The notes under the pieces were generated by a model. That model was not told the DNA's origin and searched no databases. It was given only the letters and a program-made list of their open reading frames with translations. From an uncultured Pelagibacteraceae bacterium (lineage in GTDB: Bacteria > Pseudomonadota > Alphaproteobacteria > Pelagibacterales > Pelagibacteraceae), in assembly GCA_902588595.1 (NCBI GenBank), contig CACIPT010000004.1, forward strand, positions 1 through 57,480: a stretch of DNA of 57,480 bases, given 5' to 3'. Positions 50,571-57,480 of the stretch are shown piece after piece (the first letter of the stretch is position 1; each line of letters begins with the position of its first letter). Position numbers and translations under genes: made by a program.

Positions 50571-51496
50571 TAATTTAGTTTTGGATTAAGAGTATCTCTC
50601 ATCCAATCTCCTAGTAAGTTAATTGAAAATGCCAATATAACTAAAAATATTGCTGGGAAAAAAGTAATCCACCATTCACCAGAAAATAAAAAATCATTTC
50701 CAAGTCTAATCAATGTTCCTAATGAAGGTGTTGTTGGCGGAACGCCTACTCCCAGGAAACTTAATGTTGCTTCTGCTATTATTGCAAGTGCAAGACCTAT
50801 TGTTCCAATTACTAGAACTGGTCTTAAAATATTTGGCAAAATATGTTTAAACATAATAATTACATTTGAAACTCCAATAATTGTTGAAGCAGAAACATAG
50901 TCTTTATTTTTTTCAACCAAAGTGGCAGCTCTTGATACTCTTGCAAACTGAGGCCACTCGGAAATTCCAATTGCAAAAATTAAAACGTAAATTGCCATTT
51001 CATCATGTAATTCTCTTGAAATAATTCCGCGTGCAATTCCATCGACTAAAAGAGCCATTAAAATACTTGGTACAGTTAACTGTACATCTGTTAATCTCAT
51101 AACAATCATTTCATATTTTCCACCAAAATATCCTGCGCTTAATCCCAATCCTACTCCTATGACTAAAGCAAATATAACCGCTGAAAAACCTACAATTAAA
51201 GAAATTCGAGACCCATAAAGAATTGTCGCTAACATATCTCTACCTTGGCCGTCAGTTCCTAAAATAAATTTAGCAAGACCTTCTTCGGTCCATGATGGTG
51301 GAGTAAATGCATCCATTAAAGATAATGATGATGGGTCAAATGGATTATATGGTGTTACGAGTTCAACAAAAAAAGAACAAAAGAAAATTATAATTAATAT
51401 TAAAGTAGAAAGTATAGCCGTAGGTGACTTTATAAAACTAAAGTAAATATCGCTGTCTTTTATTCTATTTAATAATGTTAAATTTTTATTATCCAC
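50570..51496 (-). CDS. Peptide-type ABC transporter permease (DppC-like)
   Basis: 308 residues, six hydrophobic helices. Seen: FILGTDGQGRDMLATILYGSR typical of DppC/OppC and the permease docking loop VSASTIIGVSNVIIMFKHILPN. Starts with GTG (no ATG possible without cutting the N-terminus) overlapping the dppB-like stop by 8 bases. Second permease subunit of the peptide-type transporter. Confidence 0.89.
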   Translation of the reverse strand: MDNKNLTLLNRIKDSDIYFSFIKSPTAILSTLILIIIFFCSFFVELVTPYNPFDPSSLSLMDAFTPPSWTEEGLAKFILGTDGQGRDMLATILYGSRISLIVGFSAVIFALVIGVGLGLSAGYFGGKYEMIVMRLTDVQLTVPSILMALLVDGIARGIISRELHDEMAIYVLIFAIGISEWPQFARVSRAATLVEKNKDYVSASTIIGVSNVIIMFKHILPNILRPVLVIGTIGLALAIIAEATLSFLGVGVPPTTPSLGTLIRLGNDFLFSGEWWITFFPAIFLVILAFSINLLGDWMRDTLNPKLN

Positions 51497-52472
51497 TTAC
51501 TGCCTCCGCTTTAACTCTAATTCTTGGGTCAATGAAGTAATATAAGATATCTACAATGAAATTTATCATCACAAAAACAAATGCTATAAAAACTAAGTAC
51601 GCAGACATAATTGGTATATCTACGAATTGAACAGCCTGAATAAATAAAAATCCCATACCAGGCCATTGAAAAACAGTTTCTGTAATTATTGAAAAGGCAA
51701 TTAAAGTACCGATGTTTATTCCTGCAATTGTAATTACAGGTATCAATCCGTTTTTTAATGCATGCTTATAATGAATACTTTTTTCATTTATGCCTCTTGC
51801 TCTTGCAAATTTAATATAGTCGGTTTGCAATATTTCCATCATCTCAGCACGTACAAGTCTAATGATATAAGTCATTTGAAAAAGGCTAAGAGTTACAGAA
51901 GGAAGAATTATTGCTTTTAGCCCAGATAAAGTTAAAAAACCTGTAGTCCAATAACCAAGGCTAACAACTTCACCTCTACCAAAAGAAGGTAATACTCCTA
52001 AAATTACTGCAAATAGATAAATAAATAATATACCTATTACAAATGTGGGGAGTGAGACGCCCAGTAAAGAAATAGCTAATATAGCATCACTTAAAAAGCC
52101 TTTTCTATTTATACCCGTGTAAACACCTAGTAAAGTTCCAGAAACTAGTGCAATTAAAGCTGAAACTAAAACAAGCTCAATTGTTGCTGGTAGTCTTTCA
52201 GAAATTAATTCTGAAACAGGTCTTCTTAATTGATAAGATATTCCAAACTCACCTTTTGAGGCATTAACTACAAATCTTGAAAACTGAATATGTATAGGGT
52301 CTAGTAGTCCTAAAGTTTCTCTAAGTTCTGCTCTTTCTTCATCTGATGTTTCTTCACCAACCATATTATTGATTGGATCTCCTACAAAATTAAATAGTGA
52401 AAAAGAAACAAAGGCAACGACAAGCATCACCATGGCAGATTGTATCAGACGCTTAAAAAAATACTTAATCAA
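51489..52472 (-). CDS. Peptide-type ABC transporter permease (DppB-like)
   Basis: 327 residues. MIKYFFKRLIQSAMVMLVVAFV is the usual DppB start; the first codon is TTG, the next Met being inside the first helix. Later: PSVTLSLFQMTYIIRLVRAEMMEI and FARARGINEKSIHYKHALKNGLIPV (docking loop). It lies after an 18-base hairpin that separates it from the binding-protein gene. First permease subunit of this transporter. Confidence 0.88.
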   Translation of the reverse strand: MIKYFFKRLIQSAMVMLVVAFVSFSLFNFVGDPINNMVGEETSDEERAELRETLGLLDPIHIQFSRFVVNASKGEFGISYQLRRPVSELISERLPATIELVLVSALIALVSGTLLGVYTGINRKGFLSDAILAISLLGVSLPTFVIGILFIYLFAVILGVLPSFGRGEVVSLGYWTTGFLTLSGLKAIILPSVTLSLFQMTYIIRLVRAEMMEILQTDYIKFARARGINEKSIHYKHALKNGLIPVITIAGINIGTLIAFSIITETVFQWPGMGFLFIQAVQFVDIPIMSAYLVFIAFVFVMINFIVDILYYFIDPRIRVKAEAVSG

Positions 52473-52484
52473 TTTATGAAAATC

Positions 52485-52523
52485 TTTTTTACAAGCCCTT
52501 TTTATAAAAGGGCTTGTAAAAAA
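52485..52523 (-). terminator. Long hairpin between binding protein and permease genes
   Basis: TTTTTTACAAGCCCTTTT and AAAAGGGCTTGTAAAAAA form a perfect 18-base inverted repeat with a 3-base loop. It begins 5 bases after the binding-protein stop on the minus strand. Unlike the tauA hairpin, what follows on the coding strand is an A run (it is part of the stem), so it may act as an mRNA-protecting or bidirectional element rather than a strict terminator. Confidence 0.8.
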
Positions 52524-52528
52524 TTAAT

Positions 52529-54088
52529 TTATCTTACGTTAGAAAAACGGAATAATGGTTCATTATTCGGTCTTATAGGAACATCAACACTTCTTTTTGA
52601 TGCCCAAGAAATTACTTGGTGGTGTAAAGGCAGATAAGCAATATTATCTCTTACAATTTCCCAAGCTTTTGCTATTGCAGCATTTCTTTTTTCTAGATTA
52701 ACTTCACCTTCCATTACTCTAATTGCAGCATCAACTTCAGCATCGCTAAAGTTAACTTTGTTCCAGCTTGCGCCAGTCTCGTATAAGTAATGAAACACGT
52801 AGTGACTATCTAAAGTAGGAACTCCCCAACCTAACATATAAAAGTCTCCTTGGTTGTCTTTAAGTTCCTTAAAGTGTTTGCTTTTAGTTTGAGCAAATAA
52901 ACTTACATTAACACCGATTTTTCCTAACATTCCAACAACAGCTGTACAAATTGCTTCATCGTTTACATATCTGTCATTAGGACATCTAAGTTCAACATCA
53001 AAACCATCAGGATAACCCGCATCAGCTAATAACTGTTTTGCAGCATCAACATCATAAGGTAATCTTTCATCAAGTGCTTTAGTGTATCCTGTAACTCCTG
53101 GGAAAGTAATTATTCCCGCAGGTTCACTTAAACCTCTCATAACTTTTTTCTTAATAGCTTCTATGTCAATCGCTTGATAAAGAGCCTGTCTAACCTCTTT
53201 TTTCTTAAATGGGTTATCACCAGTATTACCAGTTCTAAGTTGGTCTGCGGCTTGATCCATTCCTAAAAAGATTGTACGCATTTGTGGTGTACTTTGAACT
53301 TTGTGATTACCAGAAGCTCTAATACGATCTAAGTCTTGAACTGGAGCATCTGTAACAACATCTAACTCGCCAGATAACAATGCAGCAACTCTAGTAGCGG
53401 CATTCTTAATTGGAAGTAAGTGTATCTCAGTTATATTGTGTTCAACTTCACCCCACCATTTACTATTTTTTTTAAAGACAGTTTTTGTATTAGGCTCTCT
53501 TAAAGTAATTTTAAAAGGACCAGTTCCCATTGCGTTAGTTGCAGAGAATGTTTCTTGTCCAGCATCCCAGTTTTGTGGAGCCAGTGCAAAATTTTTCTCA
53601 CACCATTTTTTAGACATTACGAATATATTTGACAATTGATTCAAAAGAATTGGATTTGGTTCTCTTGTTTGAATTTCAACTGTATAATCACCAGTTGCTT
53701 TTACTGATGTAATAGTACTTATATATTCTTTAAAGTCTGATGTACGTTGTTGAGCTCTTAAGATACTAAATACAACATCTTCAGATGTCATAGGTGTTCC
53801 ATCGCTAAACTTCACATCTTTCCTAAGATTAAATTTCCAAGTCTTAGGTGTTGTAGCTTCCCAGCTTTCCGCCAGTTGCGGTCCAATAGACATATCTAAG
53901 CCTCTAGTAACTAAAGCTTCATAAATTTGTCTTGATACCATTGTTGTTGGTCCTTCGTTTTGAGCATGTGGATCAAGTGTTAAACTATCACCTTGCATTG
54001 ACCATTTAATTGTTTTTGCAAATGATTGTGTTGTTGCAAAAACAAATAATATTGCCATCAAAAATTTGACCAAATTTTTTGATTTCAT
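52529..54088 (-). CDS. Peptide-type ABC transporter binding protein (SBP family 5)
   Basis: 519 residues with signal peptide MKSKNLVKFLMAILFVFATTQ ending near SFA-KT. Mature: WSMQGDSLTLDPHAQNEGP, AESWEATTPKTWKFNLRKDVKFSDGTPM, and RQALYQAIDIEAI, all the pattern of DppA/OppA/NikA-type proteins. A strong ribosome site (GGAGGGG) lies before the start. First gene of this ABC operon. Ligand unknown; peptide, glutathione or other oligomer. Confidence 0.92.
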   Translation of the reverse strand: MKSKNLVKFLMAILFVFATTQSFAKTIKWSMQGDSLTLDPHAQNEGPTTMVSRQIYEALVTRGLDMSIGPQLAESWEATTPKTWKFNLRKDVKFSDGTPMTSEDVVFSILRAQQRTSDFKEYISTITSVKATGDYTVEIQTREPNPILLNQLSNIFVMSKKWCEKNFALAPQNWDAGQETFSATNAMGTGPFKITLREPNTKTVFKKNSKWWGEVEHNITEIHLLPIKNAATRVAALLSGELDVVTDAPVQDLDRIRASGNHKVQSTPQMRTIFLGMDQAADQLRTGNTGDNPFKKKEVRQALYQAIDIEAIKKKVMRGLSEPAGIITFPGVTGYTKALDERLPYDVDAAKQLLADAGYPDGFDVELRCPNDRYVNDEAICTAVVGMLGKIGVNVSLFAQTKSKHFKELKDNQGDFYMLGWGVPTLDSHYVFHYLYETGASWNKVNFSDAEVDAAIRVMEGEVNLEKRNAAIAKAWEIVRDNIAYLPLHHQVISWASKRSVDVPIRPNNEPLFRFSNVR

Positions 54089-54149
54089 TTCCCCTCCTAA
54101 TTATTTAATTTAAAAATCTAGCTTAATAATAAGGGAAACTAAAGAAGAA

Positions 54150-54872
54150 TTATTGCGCCAATTTTTTGAAATTTTCGTACAATATTTTAGAATATTCGTT
54201 CATACTGGGAATATGCATTTGGGAATCCTTATCAAATTTATCTAATGCTCCTTCTCCCAGTTGTTTTTCTAAAGCAGACTTATACTCTGGAACACATCCC
54301 CATTCACCTACTGTTGTTTTTTTAACCTCTATATGAAATTGAATTCCATAAGCATGATCTTTGTACTTAAATATTTGATATTTTGTTTCTGGCGATGAAG
54401 CTATTAAAGTTATGTCGTTATTTTTTTCTAATCCTTGAACCTCATAAGAATGCCATTGCAGAGATGTAATTTTTTCTGGAAATTTATAAAATAATAAATC
54501 ATTTTTTTTATTTTCAGAAAAATTTATATTTAACATTCCAATTTCAGGTTTTTTTGATTTTACTACTTTTCCACCTGCGACCTCTCCTAACAATTGGCAT
54601 CCCAAACAAAAACCTAAATAAGGTTTTTTTAAAAAAACAACAAATTCATTGATAGCTTTTTTTTCTTCTATTAACCAAGGATAGTCTTTTTCCATCCATG
54701 TATCCATTGGACCGCCCATACAAAACATTGCATCAAACTTTGATAAATCTGAAGGTATTTTTTGACCTTCATCTAACTCAATTGTGGTTAACTCAACACC
54801 ATCCTTAATCATTAAATCTTTTATATATCCTGGATCTTCTATATTAATATGTTGTAAAACAATTATCTTCAT
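54150..54872 (-). CDS. Class I glutamine amidotransferase-like protein
   Basis: 240 residues. Seen: the nucleophile cysteine in LGFCLGCQLLGEVAGG, FCMGGPMDTW and the His-Glu pair in GIQFHIEVKK. This is the GMP-synthase-type GATase domain as a stand-alone protein, often annotated as amidotransferase or gamma-glutamyl hydrolase-like. It is 2 bases after the YfhO-like gene and 61 bases from the transporter, so shared transcription with the former is likely. Amide acceptor unknown. Confidence 0.84.
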   Translation of the reverse strand: MKIIVLQHINIEDPGYIKDLMIKDGVELTTIELDEGQKIPSDLSKFDAMFCMGGPMDTWMEKDYPWLIEEKKAINEFVVFLKKPYLGFCLGCQLLGEVAGGKVVKSKKPEIGMLNINFSENKKNDLLFYKFPEKITSLQWHSYEVQGLEKNNDITLIASSPETKYQIFKYKDHAYGIQFHIEVKKTTVGEWGCVPEYKSALEKQLGEGALDKFDKDSQMHIPSMNEYSKILYENFKKLAQ

Positions 54873-54874
54873 TT

Positions 54875-57082
54875 TTATCTAAAATTAAAATTAAATGGTT
54901 TATAAACAAATCTAATTTCAGAATTGCCAGCTTGAACTTCAACAGATTTATATGCATCAAATAATTTCATCAAGTTTTTTTCTTTTTTATTAACATATAC
55001 CTTCCAGTTACTATCCCAAGTGTCAATGAGAGATATCCACCCATGTTTGTCAACATTGATATCAATTATTAATTCGTCTCCGTTGTATTTGATTAATTCA
55101 AAATAAAATTCATTTTGAATTTCATATGATTTAGAGTCGTTTAGAAAAGACAATATGTCATCATGCTTTAGGTCTTTTGAATAAAAAATTTTTTTTGAAA
55201 AATTATCCATTCCATAAAAATATTTAATATTTGCTCTTATAGAAAAATCTAAATCTTCTTTAAATTTGCCATTTCTTTGAAAATATTTATCAAATAATTT
55301 TGTATGTTTTTCATTGCCCCAATAATTTATATAATTGATGTTAAACTTCTTGTTATTTCTATAATAAGTGTTTCCTTCGTATCTGTTATTGCCACTTTTT
55401 TCTAATGAGACCCTATTGCTCAAAAAAGCCATGTTTAAATCGTTTAATGCATCTTTATTAGGAAAATTATAATTTTTTTTTAATTGTAATTTTTCATAAC
55501 CATCATCGTAATATCTATAAGGAATAGACCATTGTATATTTGATAAAAAAAACAACTCACAAATAGAAATAAATAAAATTAAATAAATAAATAAATAATT
55601 TCTTTTTTTAAAAATATTTGAAAAATTATAAATGTTATTAATAGACAAAACTAAAACAAATGAAATTAAAAAAAATACAGGATAAATTGAACCTTTATAA
55701 AGATTAACAAAAAATGAAAAAAATTCTGGTAATAAATTTTCTGCATAATCTATTCTTATTAGTTGCCAAGTATCCCAAAATAAATTTTTATAATCTGAGA
55801 AAAAAATAAAATATATTTGAGTTAAAAAAATTAAAACAAAACTAATTGCTATTGCATAGTTTAATTTTTTTTTTACTGATAAATCATTTTCATTTAATAT
55901 ATTAACAAATTTATTAATTGATAAAGCAAGAATTACAGAAATTATTGGAACTAAAATTATATTCATTCTTAACCAAAATCTAAAATTTTGAATAAAATCG
56001 ATATTTTTCCAAACGATTGAAAAGATAAGTGAACCTTCTGAATTTGAAAATTGGTAATTTAACAAAAATAAAAAAATAAAAAAAATAAAAAAATATTTTA
56101 AAATTAAGTCTTGATTTGAAGAAGATTTATTAAAAAAAATTGAAAATATCATTAATACAACTATTAAAAAAACAGATGCTGCTCCAAAATAGTACCATCC
56201 TTCTGCCATTGAAAATGGAGGATAAATCCATGATCCAATTTGATCGTAAATATTTGATGAACCTAAATAAGAAAAGCTAATATCAGAAATATTTCTTCCT
56301 CTTGTAATATTCATAAGCTGAGAAATTTTTAATAACCATGGAGATGATAAAACTAAAGCGGTAATTGCTGGATATAAACATTTTAGAATGAAATTCTTAT
56401 TAGAAAGAATATTTGTTTTTTTTTCAAAAAATAGATTTTGCTTTACAGGTTTAAAGAGTAAAAAAATGAAATAGAAAAGAAATAAAATAAACCCATAAAA
56501 AATATAATATGGATAGCCTGCTGTTAACAACATTAAACTTGAAAAGAAAATTATTACGAAATTTTTTTTATAATTGGTATTCAATAATACAGAATTAATT
56601 CCGTATAGTATCCATGGAAACCAAGCAAAGGTATGTAATGCATTTGGGAATCTTAACAGTTCAGTTATTTTTAAACTTAAAGATGTTATTAAAACAGTTG
56701 TTAAAGCAATTTTAAAATTAATATTTAAAGTTCTTAAATATAAAAATAATCCAACATTAAAAATTGATATAGCCGATATGGTATAAATTAAAAAAGAATA
56801 CTTTGATAAATCTCCAATAAAAAAACTAACTAAATATAGTATCCAGCTCGGAAGATAAATATATTGCGTTAAAGGATTAAAAATTAAAGAGTATCCTGCT
56901 CCTTCAGATGGTGACCAAAGAGGTAAATGGCCTGATATTAAAAGTTCAAAAATATATTTCTTATAAACAAAATAATACAGTTCAAAATCATTGCCTACTT
57001 CCAAATATTGAAAAGTTAAGGGTGCTAAAAAAATAAATGGAAATATTATTAGCAAAATATAGATAAATTTATTAGTTCTCAT
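54875..57082 (-). CDS. YfhO-like polytopic membrane protein (GT-C type)
   Basis: 735 residues. About 12 hydrophobic helices from residue 7 on, with an early acidic loop (LEVGNDFELYYF) as in GT-C glycosyltransferases, and a soluble C-terminal ~200 residues ending NFNFR (for example LIDTWDSNWKVYVNKK and EVQAGNSEIRFVYKP), the YfhO ending. These enzymes use polyprenyl-phosphate sugars. It is divergent from a dolichol-phosphate-mannose-synthase-like gene that could make such a donor. Confidence 0.78.
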   Translation of the reverse strand: MRTNKFIYILLIIFPFIFLAPLTFQYLEVGNDFELYYFVYKKYIFELLISGHLPLWSPSEGAGYSLIFNPLTQYIYLPSWILYLVSFFIGDLSKYSFLIYTISAISIFNVGLFLYLRTLNINFKIALTTVLITSLSLKITELLRFPNALHTFAWFPWILYGINSVLLNTNYKKNFVIIFFSSLMLLTAGYPYYIFYGFILFLFYFIFLLFKPVKQNLFFEKKTNILSNKNFILKCLYPAITALVLSSPWLLKISQLMNITRGRNISDISFSYLGSSNIYDQIGSWIYPPFSMAEGWYYFGAASVFLIVVLMIFSIFFNKSSSNQDLILKYFFIFFIFLFLLNYQFSNSEGSLIFSIVWKNIDFIQNFRFWLRMNIILVPIISVILALSINKFVNILNENDLSVKKKLNYAIAISFVLIFLTQIYFIFFSDYKNLFWDTWQLIRIDYAENLLPEFFSFFVNLYKGSIYPVFFLISFVLVLSINNIYNFSNIFKKRNYLFIYLILFISICELFFLSNIQWSIPYRYYDDGYEKLQLKKNYNFPNKDALNDLNMAFLSNRVSLEKSGNNRYEGNTYYRNNKKFNINYINYWGNEKHTKLFDKYFQRNGKFKEDLDFSIRANIKYFYGMDNFSKKIFYSKDLKHDDILSFLNDSKSYEIQNEFYFELIKYNGDELIIDINVDKHGWISLIDTWDSNWKVYVNKKEKNLMKLFDAYKSVEVQAGNSEIRFVYKPFNFNFR

Positions 57083-57132
57083 TAATTGTTTAAATAATAC
57101 TATATATAAGTAAAAAAAATAAAATTAAATAT

Positions 57133-57480
57133 ATGAAGTTCTCAATTATAATTCCAATTTTTAATGAAAAAAACAATGTTTCATTACTGGCCTCTAAAAT
57201 TAATTCAAGTTTGAAAAAGTTTAAGTACGAAATTATTTTTGTAGATGATTCATCGACGGATGGTTCTAGGAAAATATTGTTAAAATTAGTTAAAAAATAT
57301 AAAAATTTAAAGGTTATTTTTAGAAGAAATAAAATTAGAGATTTGTCTAAATCATGTAGCGAAGGATTTGAGAAATCTAAGTTCAAACACATTGTGGTAA
57401 TGGATGGGGATCTTCAACATAATCCAAAATATATTTCAAAAATGATTTCAATTTATAAAAAAAATAATTGCGATTTTGTA
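57133..57480 (+). CDS. Dolichol-phosphate-mannose-synthase-like GT2 glycosyltransferase (partial)
   Basis: 116 residues read to the window edge, not in the ORF track because it runs off the end. Seen: FSIIIPIFNEKNNVS, FVDDSSTDGSRK and VVMDGDLQHNPKY, the typical DPM1/polyprenyl-phosphate sugar transferase order. It would make polyprenyl-phosphate sugar on the cytosolic face. Divergent from the YfhO-like protein, which may use that product. The minus-strand ORF listed here is its shadow. Confidence 0.88.
   Translation, partial: MKFSIIIPIFNEKNNVSLLASKINSSLKKFKYEIIFVDDSSTDGSRKILLKLVKKYKNLKVIFRRNKIRDLSKSCSEGFEKSKFKHIVVMDGDLQHNPKYISKMISIYKKNNCDFV

Noticed and set aside
57090-57392. Minus-strand ORF of 100 residues at the window end
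   Set aside because: It lies antisense to the GT2 gene starting at 57133, whose plus frame has clear family motifs (PIFNEKN, DDSSTDGS, MDGDLQHNP). Shadow ORF.
1-57480. CRISPR arrays, IS elements, prophage
   Set aside because: No spaced direct repeats, transposase, integrase or phage structural motifs seen on reading through all listed ORFs.

Overview
The window reads as a stretch of a streamlined, A+T-rich marine alphaproteobacterial chromosome, most likely SAR11/Pelagibacterales. This is inferred from the strong A+T bias, tiny or negative intergenic gaps, ATGA and TAATG start/stop overlaps, and a gene set rich in osmolyte and organosulfur uptake (taurine, glycine betaine/choline type, methylated glycines). 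I ran no database search, so the taxonomy is inference. No gap without a gene exceeds about 205 bases. I see no IS elements, prophage or CRISPR array.

Layout. 1-3.2 kb: 5'-methylthioadenosine (MTA) salvage (mtnP, mtnA, a FucA-like class II aldolase) divergent from apt. 3.2-9.4 kb: a small surface-sugar island (GT2, rmlB, frameshifted rmlA, rmlC, a methyltransferase, a DUF4422 protein, a CDP-paratose 2-epimerase-like SDR) ending at a tRNA-Met. 9.5-13.3 kb: TPR protein, GMP reductase, a double winged-helix protein and a tail-anchored small protein. 13.3-24.6 kb: a catabolic and uptake block with a dimethylglycine/sarcosine dehydrogenase-like enzyme, an odd glycosyltransferase, alanine dehydrogenase and an omega-amino-acid:pyruvate transaminase, divergent from tauABC with a small membrane protein, an Ldh2-family dehydrogenase and DhaL. 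25-31.5 kb: adenine deaminase-type enzyme, epoxide hydrolase, DhaK, BASS transporter, Pta-like enzyme and a HisD paralogue resembling sulfopropanediol dehydrogenase. 31.5-37 kb: LysE-type exporter, MFS transporter and the proXWV betaine transporter. 37-46 kb: hydrolase, cupin, racemase, peroxiredoxin, persulfide dioxygenase, an unlisted metallothionein-like ORF, cysE-cysK, a string of very small proteins (DUF1330, two NTF2-like, VOC, two SMR) and a 3-hydroxyisobutyrate dehydrogenase-like enzyme. 46-57.5 kb: CMD and GFA proteins, a secreted polysaccharide lyase-like protein, a 2OG-Fe(II) oxygenase, a peptide-type ABC transporter, a glutamine amidotransferase, a YfhO-like membrane protein and a partial dolichol-phosphate-mannose-synthase-like GT2.

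How the parts fit. MtnP releases adenine from MTA; Apt and the adenine deaminase-like enzyme can both take adenine, and GuaC continues purine interconversion. TauABC imports taurine (or a similar sulfonate); the transaminase passes the amino group to pyruvate, and alanine dehydrogenase regenerates pyruvate and releases ammonium. No Xsc is present, so the fate of sulfoacetaldehyde is open. ProXWV could feed betaine-derived methylated glycines to the DMGDH-like enzyme. The persulfide dioxygenase, metallothionein-like ORF and cysE-cysK form a sulfur/thiol neighbourhood.

Most notable: a 39-residue, 12-cysteine metallothionein-like ORF absent from the ORF track; two tandem SMR proteins lacking the membrane glutamate; hairpins just after the binding-protein gene in all three ABC operons; five convergent gene pairs sharing stop codons through TTAA or CTAG; long N-terminal extensions on TauC and ProW; and an rmlA frameshift explained by a 4-base deletion.
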